A stretch of 64,000 nucleotides of DNA from Cohnella hashimotonis (GCF_030014955.1 NZ_JAGRPV010000001.1:6882001-6946000); one strand, 5' to 3'. Shown: positions 35,789 through 45,644, numbered from the stretch's first letter. Numbers and translations: made by a program. The notes: a model not told the origin generated them from the letters alone.

Positions 35789-35989
35789 TTACAGTTTTAC
35801 TACGTTCTCGGCTTGCTGGCCGCGATTGCCTTGGACTACATTGAATTCGACGCGTTGGCCTTCGTCCAGCGACTTGAAGCCCTCGCCCGTAATCGCGCTG
35901 AAGTGCACGAATACGTCTTCGCCGCCCTCAACCTCGATAAATCCGAATCCTTTTTCTGCGTTAAACCATTTCACTGTTCCTGTTTGCAT
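35789..35989 (-). CDS. Cold-shock protein (CspA/CspB family)
   Basis: A 66-residue cold-shock domain: [41 protein letters not shown], with RNP1 (KGFGFIEV) and RNP2 (VFVHFSAI) intact. It binds single-stranded RNA and DNA and melts RNA structure at low temperature. A GGAGGTG site lies 7 nt ahead of the ATG. The upstream leader (35990-36130) is AT-rich with a probable promoter TTGATG-N17-TATGAA on the minus strand. Confidence 0.97.
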   Translation of the reverse strand: MQTGTVKWFNAEKGFGFIEVEGGEDVFVHFSAITGEGFKSLDEGQRVEFNVVQGNRGQQAENVVKL

Positions 35990-36264
35990 AGAAACACCTC
36001 CAATTTTTACATGAGCTTCTCATTTTAAGGTACCAAATAAAAAATTCATATATTGCACAAGGTTAGTCATCAAAATAATAACCCTCTGCAATAGATGAAT
36101 TTGAGGTCAAAATCCCAATAAACCAACTATACCATAAAGGACGGGATAAAGCAATGCCGACTGCCGGCGCCGCTTCGATCCATAAGACATCAGGCCTCCC
36201 GGCAACCATGGGGAAACCTGGCATCCTCTTGTTCTCGTCCGGCTGCGCGCTCAAGACCGCGACT

Positions 36265-37164
36265 TCAACGCTCCCACGAATCGGTCATGACGACCGGTTC
36301 GATTCTGCCATTGCCGATCTGCAAGCGATCGATGCATAATCGGCGATTCCCCGGCTCCGTATCTCCGATCGTCCGGCGATGGTATACGATCAGCCATTCG
36401 TCCGTCTCCGGCAGGTGCAGGTAGCCGTGGTGACCAGGCCCCTCCGCGATCGGCTCCTGCCTTTCCAGTATCGTGCCCTCATTCTGGAACGGACCGAGCG
36501 GACTATCACTCACGCCGTACGCTACGCGATACGTGCCGTTCGTCCATCCGCCCATGGACCACATCAGGTAATAAAGCCCGTCCTTCTTGATCATGCAGGG
36601 GCCTTCCACGTATCCCTCCGGCGTGATGGAACGGAACACTTCATCGTCCCCGCCCGTCAAAGGAACGAAACCGGTCATCTCCTCGTTCATCCGCGCGACG
36701 TTGCAGTGACCCCAGCCGCCGTAATACAGATAGACGGTTCCGTTGTCGTCCTTGAACAGGTGCGCATCTATCGGCTGCGCCCGATGAATGAACTTGTCCA
36801 CCAACGGCTTCCCGAGATAGCCTCGATACGGTCCCTCGGGACGATCGGCCACGGCAATCTCCAAGCCCCCGATCTCCTCGTTCGACTGGATATCGTTCGA
36901 CGCGAATACGAGGTAATATCGTCCCCGGTGCTCGATATGCGTCGGCGCCCAGACCGCTCTCCATACCCAGGGGAAATCCGCCATGTCTACGATACCTTCG
37001 TGTTTGTCCCAGTGGACCAGATCGTCGGAGCTGAACGCGTCCAGATTCATCTGCATCGTGTATTCCGTGAAGGAGCGTGTCGCGAAAATCCAATGCCTTC
37101 CTTCATACGTCCTTGCCTCGGGGTCTGCATACCAGCCTGGCACGATCGGATTGTTTATTTTCAT
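36265..37164 (-). CDS. Glycoside hydrolase family 43 protein
   Basis: A 299-residue five-bladed beta-propeller. The catalytic base lies in INNPIVPGWYADPEARTYEG, the pKa modulator in RAQPIDAHLFKDDNGTVYLYYGG, and the general acid in PEGYVEGPCMIKKDGLYYLMWS. WRAVWAPTHIEHRGRYYLVF is also typical. GH43 enzymes are arabinofuranosidases or xylosidases acting on hemicellulose. No signal peptide, so it is intracellular. It has no regulator next to it; upstream is the 5'-nucleotidase on the same strand, 60 nt away. Confidence 0.88.
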   Translation of the reverse strand: MKINNPIVPGWYADPEARTYEGRHWIFATRSFTEYTMQMNLDAFSSDDLVHWDKHEGIVDMADFPWVWRAVWAPTHIEHRGRYYLVFASNDIQSNEEIGGLEIAVADRPEGPYRGYLGKPLVDKFIHRAQPIDAHLFKDDNGTVYLYYGGWGHCNVARMNEEMTGFVPLTGGDDEVFRSITPEGYVEGPCMIKKDGLYYLMWSMGGWTNGTYRVAYGVSDSPLGPFQNEGTILERQEPIAEGPGHHGYLHLPETDEWLIVYHRRTIGDTEPGNRRLCIDRLQIGNGRIEPVVMTDSWER

Positions 37165-37224
37165 AGGTCGTAAACTCCTTCCATGTCCGGTTCACGCCGG
37201 CCTCTTCGGCCGCCGCGCCGTTAT

Positions 37225-38160
37225 TTACGTGGATGCCGCGCTGTTGATCGCCCCGAACGGCACGTGCGCCGTCGGATAATAGCCGGACACGCCTTCGATA
37301 TGGCCGACCTGATCGTCGATAAAAATATGCGGCCGGAACACCTTGAGCACGCGCGCCTTCTCGATGCCGCCCAGGAAAAAGGCGTCGTCGACCCGAATGC
37401 CCGCAGCCCGAAGCGTCGTGACGACGCGTTCGTGAGCCGGCGCGTTCCTCGCCGTCACAATGGCGATCCGGACGCGCGGCGAGTAGTCCGGATCTCTCTT
37501 TTTCTTATCCCATTCCCGCTGCTGAAGACGGGCCAGCTCGCTAAAAAACCGGAAGAGCGGTCCCGGCGGCAGCGCCTCGCCCGCCTTCAACCGCTCGCTC
37601 TCATGGAAACCCTGCATGCCTTGCGCCTGATAGATGCCTTCAGCGGAATCGTCCGCGATAATGCCGTCGAAGTCGAAGGCGATGCGCAATTCCTGCTCCT
37701 GGTCGTCGTCTACGAAACCGGTCGGGAACACCTGCGCCGCAGGCAGCCCCACCCGGATCGCCGAGCGCACTTCGTCGGGATCGGCCGAGAGAAACAACGA
37801 CGCGTTGAACGCGTCCATATACGTAAACGGATTGCGTCCGGCGACGAACGCGGCGCGCGTGATCGGCAGGCCGTAATGCTGGATCGACTTGAACACGCGC
37901 AGTCCCGTATCCGGATCGTTGCGCGACAGCAGCACGACCTCGACCGGCTGGTCGTCCGGCGCCTCGCCGTTGATCATGAGCAGACGCTTGATCAGCGGGA
38001 AGGCGACGCCGGGGCGCAAGACCTCGTCCTCGTGCGCATGCTGGTACTGCCGATACTCCTCCTCTCCCTTTTCCTTGAACACCTTGTCCGACGCTTCATG
38101 GTCGAATAGCGCGCTGGATGCGACTGCGACGACGAACTTTTCTTCAATGGGAAATGGCAT
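37225..38160 (-). CDS. 5'-nucleotidase, cytosolic type 1-like
   Basis: A 311-residue protein. The ATG at 38160 (MPFPIEEKFVVAVASSALFD) has GGAGGAACC upstream; the frame stays open a further 414 nt but that part has no start with a ribosome site. HAD-like motifs: RIAFDFDGIIADDSAEGIY, RIAIVTARNAPAHERV and HIFIDDQVGHIEG. The opening VAVASSALFDHEASDKVFKE and LLSRNDPDTGLRVFKSIQHYGL match the bacterial members of the 5-nucleotidase (NT5C1-like) family. It hydrolyses nucleoside monophosphates. Neighbours give no pathway. Confidence 0.82.
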   Translation of the reverse strand: MPFPIEEKFVVAVASSALFDHEASDKVFKEKGEEEYRQYQHAHEDEVLRPGVAFPLIKRLLMINGEAPDDQPVEVVLLSRNDPDTGLRVFKSIQHYGLPITRAAFVAGRNPFTYMDAFNASLFLSADPDEVRSAIRVGLPAAQVFPTGFVDDDQEQELRIAFDFDGIIADDSAEGIYQAQGMQGFHESERLKAGEALPPGPLFRFFSELARLQQREWDKKKRDPDYSPRVRIAIVTARNAPAHERVVTTLRAAGIRVDDAFFLGGIEKARVLKVFRPHIFIDDQVGHIEGVSGYYPTAHVPFGAINSAAST

Positions 38161-38634
38161 GGGTACTGGTTCCTCCATAAATTCGAGCGTGCGATATTTT
38201 AAGCGACGTCTTTTCATCGGGCGGGATCGTAGCAGCATCGCTTGCGTAACGCCGGGATCCGTCGCCGCCCCGTCTGCGTAGCGGGTATACGTCGCCGCGA
38301 AGAGCGGAATGACGCGATAACGCGCGACGTTCGTCGCCGTCAGATAACTAAGCGACGGAACTGTCCTCAAACCCGCAAACGTAATAAAAGGGCCCTGGTA
38401 CAGTACCTCCTTTAACCCTATTATTTTAACAAAAATTTGCGTGTAGCGGTCTGCACTAAAAATCAGAAGTGGAGCCCATGCAATCCTGCAATTTCTTTTG
38501 CACGATAGGCGGAGCGGAGAGAAGGCGATGATTTCGATGGTGTACTTTTGCGCGATAGAGGCTCGGCGTGGCATAAACGCGGCGCGAATCGCGACTTTTT
38601 GCGCCTGTTCAACGCCATCCTGCCGTAGATCGTT
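38161..38634. other. Gap of about 470 bases without an assigned gene
   Basis: The minus strand holds an AAAGGAGGT sequence near 38405-38413 followed by an open frame (LRTVPSLSYLTATNVARYRVI) that lacks ATG, GTG or TTG at a usable distance and runs in phase into the 5'-nucleotidase. The remainder (38440-38634) shows no gene, repeat or terminator that I can support. Confidence 0.4.
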
Positions 38635-39558
38635 TTAATCGCCGTTTCTCGCCGGCACCACCCGATACGTCCGTTTAGGACCGACATTTTGCAAAATACG
38701 GGTTGGCACGCGAGATATTTTCCGTACGTCCGCGATCCCTTTTGCGTTTTTCGTAACGGTCAGCTTCAAGATCGTACCTCTTAGCCTGGCCGTATGCCGC
38801 GGCAGCTCGGTCGATACGAAGTTGCCCAAGGAGGAAGCCGCTACTCGATTCAGGACCCGTCCGTCCCGGTCCTTCATCTTGTACATTTTGATCGGATGCA
38901 GCACGTGGGGATGCGCGCCAAGCACGACGTTCACGCCATTTCGGAACAATTGATGCATCAGGCGGACCTGGCCCCGATCGGGTCGCGAACGGAACTCTTT
39001 GCCGAAATGCAGGCATACGACGATAAAATCGGCAACGCGTTTTAAGCTGCGCACGTCCGCCGCCATTTTGCTGCGTACGATACGGTTGACCATCCAGCGC
39101 TGCGGCACTGGAATACCGTTGGTCCCGTACGTATAAGCCAACACGCCGATCTTGATTCCCTTTACGTTAACGATAAGCTTCCGGCGGGATTCCTTCGCGG
39201 AACGGGACGTGCCCGTATGCCGCAGGCCGTGCCGATCGAGGACATTCAGCGTTCGCTTCAATCCGGCCGATGTCCCGTCCATGCAATGGTTGTTGGCCGT
39301 GCTCAGCACGTCGAAGCCGAGGCTTCGGAGCGTAGCAGCGAAGGCGTCCGGCGAGCTGAACAGCAGTTTTCCGGCCTTTCCTTTGAACCGGATGCCGGAG
39401 AAGGTCGTCTCCAGATTGCCGATCGTCAGGTCTCCTTGACGCAGGTAAGGCTTCACCCTTGAGAATATAGGCGAAAATCCGCCTTCTCGCGCGGCCGAGG
39501 CGATCATGTTCTTTTTCATCAACAAGTCCCCGACCGCAGCCAACGTGATGGTTGTCAT
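38635..39558 (-). CDS. CapA family metallophosphoesterase-like protein
   Basis: A 307-residue protein of the PGA_cap family. It has TLAAVGDLLMKKNM at the start, then LTIGNLETTFSG, FDVLSTANNHCMDGTSAGLKRT, DFIVVCLHFGKEF, and NVVLGAHPHVLHPI, the calcineurin-like metal site motifs (GD, NLE, ANNH, H-G-E, GAHPH). CapA proteins act in poly-gamma-glutamate production, but no capB or capC is nearby and there is no membrane anchor, so a general phosphoesterase role is as likely. Monocistronic in appearance. Confidence 0.88.
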   Translation of the reverse strand: MTTITLAAVGDLLMKKNMIASAAREGGFSPIFSRVKPYLRQGDLTIGNLETTFSGIRFKGKAGKLLFSSPDAFAATLRSLGFDVLSTANNHCMDGTSAGLKRTLNVLDRHGLRHTGTSRSAKESRRKLIVNVKGIKIGVLAYTYGTNGIPVPQRWMVNRIVRSKMAADVRSLKRVADFIVVCLHFGKEFRSRPDRGQVRLMHQLFRNGVNVVLGAHPHVLHPIKMYKMKDRDGRVLNRVAASSLGNFVSTELPRHTARLRGTILKLTVTKNAKGIADVRKISRVPTRILQNVGPKRTYRVVPARNGD

Positions 39559-39636
39559 CGCCCGCTTCTCTCCTTCTTAAATTACGGATGCATCATGTTA
39601 TGTGGGGAGTTGGGGACTGCGTGCGCCGGGCAAACG

Positions 39637-39670
39637 CAAAAAAATCCGGCGCCAGATGGGCCGGATTTTG
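39637..39670 (-). terminator. Terminator of the RNA repair operon
   Basis: AAAATCCGGC/GCCGGATTTT, 10-bp stem followed by TTTTTGC on the minus strand, 17 nt past the pnkp stop. Confidence 0.85.
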
Positions 39671-39686
39671 AAAATCGTGCGCGAAG

Positions 39687-42275
39687 CTAAAGCCGCGGAT
39701 CCATCTCCTTCTCCCTGGCCACCTCGAACAGCAGGTTGGCTGCAATCTGATTAAACGACTCGTTTTCCGGCTCGATATCCGCCAGCTTGATCGCCAGCAT
39801 CTGCTTGTCCAGCCGGTGTTCGTTCATCGAGGTCCGCAGCTTGGGCGCGATGTTCTTCTGCTTGATCAACTTGCCGTATTTATGCGGAAACCTGTAATCG
39901 TAGCCGTAGATGATCGACAGATAGCCGGCGTTGCGCACCTTCATATACGGAACCGTGCCGGGATGCTCAAGCTCGGGCTTGATGACGATGCCTTCCATGC
40001 CGTTCTCGACGGTGAGCCTGGAGAAAAAAGCTTCGGCGTCTGCATAGACGTCAGGGCTCTCAAGGTCCAGCACCATGTACTCGTCGTCAGACACGAAGCG
40101 ATAGTTGTCCGAAGTCTTGCCTTCAGGCAGCCGCTCGTCGCCGTTTTCGCCGATTTCCTTGAGCAGCGCAAACGGCTTGTAAACGATCTCGCCATCTCCC
40201 GCATACAGCTCGAGCTGGCGCCTGTACACTTCGAACGCTTCCTCGTGCTGCGCCAGAGGCACGCGCGTGTCCCGGATGCCGCGAACGAACTTGTACGTCT
40301 GATACTGATGCGTGCCGTATTTGTCGTTCAGCGCTTCCTTGGTCGCGTGATGCTGATCCTGCTCGAACCCGCTGTTCTCCCAGGCCTCCACCAGCTCGCC
40401 CAGCGCCTTTTCGAACCCGTGCCGTTTCAGAAAATCCAGCTCCGTCTCGAGCGCCTTCCCGATCGGCCGGAACTGCCGTTCGATCAGCCCTTCGCCCAGC
40501 GCCTTCCACGGCAGCAGCTCTCCGTCCAGCACCAGCATGACGATCCCCCGCTCCGACATATACGGCCCGAACTTCCGGAGCAAGCGCTCGTAAATCGGCT
40601 GCATGTCCACGGCCTTGACCTGATAGCCGTTGCGGCTGACCGCGCGGCACTGCTCGATATCGCGATGCAAATACACATTGCATCTGGAGCCCATGTACTT
40701 CGGCTGCAGCACGACCTCGCCGACGCCGCGCTCCGCGAAGTAAGCGAGCCCTTTGCGCAGTGATTCGAGTTCGCCCGCCTCCTGGTCCTTGTCCGCGGGC
40801 GACATCGTGCCCGATATATAGTTGATGCGATGACGGGCGCAATAACGCAGCCTGCGGACCGATTCGGCATCCAGCTCCAGCAGCTTGACCTTCCGTTCCT
40901 CGCGGAAAAGCGTCGGCAGCTCCTCTTGAAAGGCATCGGTTTGCGATTTGCGGCTCTTGAAAAACAGCTTGAACGACATCCGGACGCCCGTCAGCAGGTT
41001 GCCGTGCGCGCAGCCGGTGTCGAGATGAATTTTGTTTTTAATCCGAAATGCCTGCTTCGCCGCGACGTGCCCGAACAGGTGGTACGGATGGTTGCCCGTC
41101 GCTTCCTCGCGCAGGAAATGCAGCTGATCTTCCGCAGCAAGCGCGCGGTCGAGCCTGAAATTCCGCTGACGGCGCAGCGATTCGGCGTCGAGCTTCCCGA
41201 TATGCACGCTGCGGCACGGGGCATGCGTGACATAAAAGGAGGATCTGCCATCGCCGCCGACATAGCGGTAGAAGGGGCGGGACGCTTCCGCAAGCTCGGC
41301 GAATTTTCCGAACATCGCCTCGTCGGTCTGCAATTCCGGAATGGAGTCGAAATACGCATCCGTCAGCTGCGCGTCGGCGCCTTTGATTTCCCCGTTGATA
41401 TACTTCAGCACGAAGTTCTCATGGTTGCCGAGCACAAACAAGAAATGTTCCCGGTTGCGATGCAGGAACTCGACGATGTCCCGCGTATGCTTGCCCTTGT
41501 CGATCCAATCGCCGACCAGAATCACCTTCGCGCCCCGTACCTTATCCGTCGGCACGAGCCGCCCGTCCTCGAAGCGATAGCCGAAGTCCGCCAGCAGTCC
41601 TTGCAAGTCCGCAACGCATTCGTGGACGTCTCCGATTACGATGTATTCCGCATCTCTGGGCAGCACCGACGCCGCGTACTCGTTCCAATTTTCCGCCGCG
41701 ATCCGGTATTCCGGGTTGGCCCGCCGCTCCTCCGGGAAATAGAAATCCTTGGCCCGCACCTTGTGGATCCTGTCGTAGCCCTCGCGAGACAGCACGGGCA
41801 GCACGTCCTTGCGAAGCCGGTTCAAATGCGCGGTAATCAGCTTCTTCGACCGCTCGGAGGCATAGTAGTCATCGCGTCTGCGATAATCAAACAGCACGAC
41901 CTCCAGATGGTAGTGGTTGTCGCGGGCGATCTCACGCACCTTGGCGCGGAAATCCTCGGCCAGACCGATCGTATCGACGATGACGAACTCGGCGTTAATC
42001 GGAAACGAAGTGACGAGCTTCAGGCGCTCGAACAGCAGCTGAAACGCATGCGAGCTCGACTCCAGCATCAGCTGCTCGTATTTGTCGTAAGCATAGCCGA
42101 GCAATTCCTGCCGGATGGCGTCCGAGGACAAATACTGCACATTGGTCCGCAAGCCACGCTCCTCATCCGTCAGACGAAGCTGCGGCATCATCACTTCTTT
42201 TGCAAACGTCGTCTTGCCGCATTCGCTTGAACCGACCAGCATAAATATCGTATGCACGCGCGTCGCCATCTCCAT
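39687..42275 (-). CDS. pnkp: Polynucleotide kinase-phosphatase-ligase Pnkp
   Basis: An 862-residue three-domain RNA end-healing and sealing enzyme. The kinase (about 1-170) has P-loop VGSSECGKTTFAKEV; the metallophosphatase (about 205-470) has VIGDVHECVADLQGLL, VGDWIDKGKH and LGNHENFVLKY; the ligase-like domain (about 490-862) has the nucleotidyl lysine in VVLQPKYMGSRCNVYL, then LVLDGELLPW and EGIVIKPE. Bacterial Pnkp works with Hen1: Pnkp phosphorylates 5'-OH, removes 2',3'-cyclic phosphate and seals, while Hen1 methylates the 3'-terminal ribose. It lies 3 nt after hen1, last in the operon. All three active sites look intact. Confidence 0.96.
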   Translation of the reverse strand: MEMATRVHTIFMLVGSSECGKTTFAKEVMMPQLRLTDEERGLRTNVQYLSSDAIRQELLGYAYDKYEQLMLESSSHAFQLLFERLKLVTSFPINAEFVIVDTIGLAEDFRAKVREIARDNHYHLEVVLFDYRRRDDYYASERSKKLITAHLNRLRKDVLPVLSREGYDRIHKVRAKDFYFPEERRANPEYRIAAENWNEYAASVLPRDAEYIVIGDVHECVADLQGLLADFGYRFEDGRLVPTDKVRGAKVILVGDWIDKGKHTRDIVEFLHRNREHFLFVLGNHENFVLKYINGEIKGADAQLTDAYFDSIPELQTDEAMFGKFAELAEASRPFYRYVGGDGRSSFYVTHAPCRSVHIGKLDAESLRRQRNFRLDRALAAEDQLHFLREEATGNHPYHLFGHVAAKQAFRIKNKIHLDTGCAHGNLLTGVRMSFKLFFKSRKSQTDAFQEELPTLFREERKVKLLELDAESVRRLRYCARHRINYISGTMSPADKDQEAGELESLRKGLAYFAERGVGEVVLQPKYMGSRCNVYLHRDIEQCRAVSRNGYQVKAVDMQPIYERLLRKFGPYMSERGIVMLVLDGELLPWKALGEGLIERQFRPIGKALETELDFLKRHGFEKALGELVEAWENSGFEQDQHHATKEALNDKYGTHQYQTYKFVRGIRDTRVPLAQHEEAFEVYRRQLELYAGDGEIVYKPFALLKEIGENGDERLPEGKTSDNYRFVSDDEYMVLDLESPDVYADAEAFFSRLTVENGMEGIVIKPELEHPGTVPYMKVRNAGYLSIIYGYDYRFPHKYGKLIKQKNIAPKLRTSMNEHRLDKQMLAIKLADIEPENESFNQIAANLLFEVAREKEMDPRL

Positions 42276-42278
42276 GCG

Positions 42279-43544
42279 CTACCCCTCCCCTCTCCGGACG
42301 ATAACGCCCTGTGTCGTATGAACGCCGTCCACCCGATCTCCGATTTCCACGAACTCGCAATCGAGCGGCAGCCCTTGGACCGTATCCGCGAACCATTGCC
42401 GGAACGCCGTCTGGCCCAATTCCCACTTATGATCGTCATGCCGGAACCCTTCCAGCTCGTAATACCGGTTGAAGTCCGCGTTCGGCGTCGTCACGATCAA
42501 CCGGTCAAAGTCGATCTCGGTGCCGATTTGCCGAACAAATGCCGCCGCCTCCTCCAGGCTCATATGCTCGACAACCTCCGTGAGGATGACGTCGACCTGC
42601 TCGCCGTTGTACGTTTCGAGGAAGCGGTCGAGCGAACCGAACGTCGCGATATTCTCGACCTCCCTGGCCGCCGCTTTTCTCGCGACGGTATCGAGCAGCT
42701 CTTCGTCGATGTCCACCGCGTAATAAGCGCTCTCCAGCTTGCTCGCAAAAGGAATCGCATAGAAGCCCTCGCCGCAGCCGATGTCGAGAATCGGTTTGTC
42801 GAAAGGCAGCACGCCCGCAATGAAGCTGCGCCGCTGCATGGCCGTACCGCCGAACCCCAATTCGATGGCATATCGGTCCGTCCGCTCCACGACCGCCTTG
42901 TACTTCTTGAACCGCTCCCGCGAATGGAGGAAGTTTCTCGCAAACAGGCTGCGAATGAAAAACGGCGCATCGATGACGTTCAGGCTGGGAACGTACTTGT
43001 CGAGCACGGCGTCCGAGATGTCGATCTGCTCGTCTCCGAATATGGACAGGAACAGACACAGCACACTGGCAACATGCAGCAGACCGTACAGGCTTTTTCG
43101 CGTGGCGATCGTGAGCGCGTAGCTTTTGTGCGCCCGGTGCTCCAGCGTGAAGGCATAATCGGTAAGGTGCTTCTCAAAAAAATCAATGTAGCGAAGCCGG
43201 TCGACGTGAATCATGTTGATGAAAAAGACGTGCTCGCAGCCTTCCTCGTCCCGATCGTCATGCTTTTTGAACGGCGCCGCGAAAAACTCGTTGATCGCGT
43301 TCAGCGGGAACAGCGGCGTGTTGTACCTGGAGACATTCAAGTACTCGAAGCTCTCGTCCTCCTGCTTTTTATACGAAATATCGTTGTCGGCGTCCTTGAA
43401 GTAAACGTTGTACGTCGAATCGTCCGAATACCAGCCGTAGGCCATGCCTTGGCGGATCTGCCGAAGCTGCATGCCGGTAGACGGATTTTTGCGGATTAGA
43501 AACGTAAACTGCGGATGGCTCGACTTGAGTTGAACGATGGCCAT
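42279..43544 (-). CDS. hen1: 3'-terminal RNA ribose 2'-O-methyltransferase Hen1
   Basis: A 421-residue protein. The N-terminal half (about 1-240) is the bacterial Hen1 domain that activates Pnkp sealing (LIRKNPSTGMQLRQIRQGMAYGWYSD). The C-terminal methyltransferase has the SAM motif PILDIGCGEGFYAIPF, and the metal-binding E-x2-E-H motif in ILTEVVEHMSLEEA with a later histidine in FRHDDHKWE. It methylates the 2'-OH at the break so that the repaired RNA resists re-cleavage by ribotoxins. Spacing to pnkp is 3 nt, giving a tight pair. Confidence 0.95.
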   Translation of the reverse strand: MAIVQLKSSHPQFTFLIRKNPSTGMQLRQIRQGMAYGWYSDDSTYNVYFKDADNDISYKKQEDESFEYLNVSRYNTPLFPLNAINEFFAAPFKKHDDRDEEGCEHVFFINMIHVDRLRYIDFFEKHLTDYAFTLEHRAHKSYALTIATRKSLYGLLHVASVLCLFLSIFGDEQIDISDAVLDKYVPSLNVIDAPFFIRSLFARNFLHSRERFKKYKAVVERTDRYAIELGFGGTAMQRRSFIAGVLPFDKPILDIGCGEGFYAIPFASKLESAYYAVDIDEELLDTVARKAAAREVENIATFGSLDRFLETYNGEQVDVILTEVVEHMSLEEAAAFVRQIGTEIDFDRLIVTTPNADFNRYYELEGFRHDDHKWELGQTAFRQWFADTVQGLPLDCEFVEIGDRVDGVHTTQGVIVRRGEG

Positions 43545-43588
43545 TAAAAATCATCCTCTCTGTGGCGGGCGATAAGGCTGGGGGACAA

Positions 43589-44815
43589 CTAATCCTTGTA
43601 CGGATCGAACTCGTCCGCGCCCGCCATGCACACCCCGATCGGCTTCAGCACGTGCAGCACGTCGATCGTCTCGGCATGCGCGTCCAGCACTTCCTGCAGC
43701 CGGCGATAGACGAACGGACTCTCGTCCGTTCCCGCGCCCCGCAGCTCGACGCCGAACTCGCGAACCGCCCGCTTCATTTGCTCCGGAGAGATCTGTCCAC
43801 CCGAACGGGTACGCGTCTTCCAGTTCATCTTGCCGGCCGCCTGCGTGCGGCTCATCACCCGACCCGCGCCGTGGACGGTGCTGTAGAAGGAATCGCGGTT
43901 TTCCGTCGTGTCCTTGCCGCGAACGATGACCGAGATATCGCCCATGCTGCCGCCGATGAACCCCAGCTGACCCGGCGCCGAAGGGGTCGCGCCTTTGCGC
44001 ACGACGATCGTGTCCCTGCCGCCGTGCGTCTCGCGCCAGGCGTAGTTGTGATGATTATGGACCTCGAAGTCCGCCTCGGCGCCCAGGATCGCCAGCACCT
44101 GCCGGATCACGTAGTCGCGCCCTGCATACGCGTACCGGCCGGCCAGCTTCATCGCCCTGTAGTACAGGTCTCCGAGCTCGCTATCGAGGTCGAACAGCAC
44201 GGGCGGTTGATCCATTTTCTCTCCGGGCGCGTTGCCCAGAAATTCGCGTCCCGCCGCAAGGTTCAGGAACCCGCTGGCCGTCTTGTGGCCGAACCCCCGG
44301 CTGCCGAAGTGATTGCCGATCCACAGGCGGCCCGTGACGGGTTCGACGAACAAGTCGACGTAATGATTGCCGCTGCCGACCGTCCCAAGCTGGTCCCGAG
44401 CAAGCTTCTTCAGCTTGTCGTGCTCCTGCCGTCCGATCGCAGCATAGACGCTCCAATCCGGATCGTCGAACAGCTCGTGATCGACCGGCTCGCTGTTGGT
44501 GCGGCCGATGCCGAAGGACACCTTTCGCGCGATCTGATCCATGATGTTGGCGAGGCGAGGCAGCACATCGCTTGCCATCAGGTTCGTGCGCACGGCCTTG
44601 TTGCCGCAGCCGATGTCGTAGCCCACGCCGGAAGGCGAGATCTGGCCGTCATACGCGATCACGCCGCCGATCGGCTGGCTGTAGCCTTTGTGATGGTCGG
44701 CCATCAGCAGCGCCTGAACGACGTTGCCGTGCACCGCGCAGGTTTTGGCTTGGGAGAGCGCGCTCTCGTCGGGCTTGCCCCAGACGCGCACGCCGTCTAT
44801 CGTTTGATAGGTCAT
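43589..44815 (-). CDS. rtcB: RNA 3'-phosphate ligase RtcB
   Basis: A 408-residue GTP/Mn-dependent ligase, the length of Escherichia coli RtcB. Metal-site motifs are PSGVGYDIGCGNKAVRT, LGTVGSGNHYVDLFVE and WIGNHFGSRGFGH; the guanylated histidine lies in YSTVHGAGRVMSRTQA. It joins 2',3'-cyclic phosphate or 3'-phosphate ends to 5'-OH ends directly, a second sealing route beside Pnkp. It is 44 nt upstream of hen1. No archease or RtcA gene is visible. AAAGGAG lies 14 nt from the ATG, a longer spacing than normal. Confidence 0.96.
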   Translation of the reverse strand: MTYQTIDGVRVWGKPDESALSQAKTCAVHGNVVQALLMADHHKGYSQPIGGVIAYDGQISPSGVGYDIGCGNKAVRTNLMASDVLPRLANIMDQIARKVSFGIGRTNSEPVDHELFDDPDWSVYAAIGRQEHDKLKKLARDQLGTVGSGNHYVDLFVEPVTGRLWIGNHFGSRGFGHKTASGFLNLAAGREFLGNAPGEKMDQPPVLFDLDSELGDLYYRAMKLAGRYAYAGRDYVIRQVLAILGAEADFEVHNHHNYAWRETHGGRDTIVVRKGATPSAPGQLGFIGGSMGDISVIVRGKDTTENRDSFYSTVHGAGRVMSRTQAAGKMNWKTRTRSGGQISPEQMKRAVREFGVELRGAGTDESPFVYRRLQEVLDAHAETIDVLHVLKPIGVCMAGADEFDPYKD

Positions 44816-44858
44816 GATGTATTTTTACGCTCCTTTATTTTGCAATAATGAACAGCGG

Positions 44859-45644
44859 CTAGGCGCCCCATACCTCCCGCAGCGCCGACCGGAACAGTGC
44901 ATCCAGCCTGTCGTCCAGGCGTTCGCCCCTGGATGACTGCGAGGCGGCGATTCGCTCCAGATGAGCGAGCCGCTCCTCCAGATAATCGTTGACTACGGCG
45001 AGCCGCGGCTCGTAGTCAAGCTCCTCGCCCGCTTTTTTGCGGGCCAGCAGCTGCTGCACCGTACGCCAGAGCTCGCCGTCCCGCGGGAGCAATCGGTCCG
45101 CCAGGACGTCGAACGCCATCGGCGGCATGTCGCCGTACCGCTCGATCCACTCGCACGCCAGCACGGGGCGCAGTACGTAGAAATACTTTTTGATCTTGAC
45201 CCGATCGCCCTGCAGGTACGTCCGGTAGTTGCCGCGGGCCATGTTCAGGTAGTGATACATGCAGGACTTCGGCGAAAAGGTGAGCGGCGAGATCGCGCGC
45301 AGCTGCTCAGCTACGGTGTAGCGCTCAGCGTACTGGATCGGCGACTGCAGCCACTCGAGCAGCGGCGGGTTGGACTTGCGGTACAAGTTAAGCGCCTTGC
45401 GCAGATCCCAGCCGCTGATGTCCAGGCTGTCGCTGATCGGACGCTCGATCACATCTCTTTTATCGTAGATCGACAGGTACCAATCCGGCTCGCGAACGTA
45501 GACGAACCGCACGTCGTAATCGCTGTCCTGCGACGGGAACCCCCACGCCCGGCTGCCCGATTCGCATGCATACAGGATGCGGACGTTCTCTTCCCGCTCC
45601 AGTCGCTCCAACTGATCGCTTATCGTTTTTCTGATCGTTTCCAT
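44859..45644 (-). CDS. RNA-repair-associated nucleotidyltransferase RlaP
   Basis: A 261-residue pol-beta-fold protein. The active site is ILYACESGSRAWGFPSQDSDYDVRFVYV, with GS and the DxD pair; further conserved parts are SPKSCMYHYLNMARGNYRTY and VKIKKYFYVLRPVLACEWI. This matches the RlaP (RNA-ligase-associated predicted nucleotidyltransferase, YcgL-like) family, thought to add nucleotides or tag RNA ends. It lies 43 nt ahead of rtcB, the expected context. AGAGGTGA precedes its ATG. Confidence 0.9.
   Translation of the reverse strand: METIRKTISDQLERLEREENVRILYACESGSRAWGFPSQDSDYDVRFVYVREPDWYLSIYDKRDVIERPISDSLDISGWDLRKALNLYRKSNPPLLEWLQSPIQYAERYTVAEQLRAISPLTFSPKSCMYHYLNMARGNYRTYLQGDRVKIKKYFYVLRPVLACEWIERYGDMPPMAFDVLADRLLPRDGELWRTVQQLLARKKAGEELDYEPRLAVVNDYLEERLAHLERIAASQSSRGERLDDRLDALFRSALREVWGA

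Noticed and set aside
36063..36254. Minus-strand 63-codon frame upstream of the cold-shock gene
   Set aside because: No ribosome site, poor composition, and it overlaps the AT-rich cold-shock promoter region.
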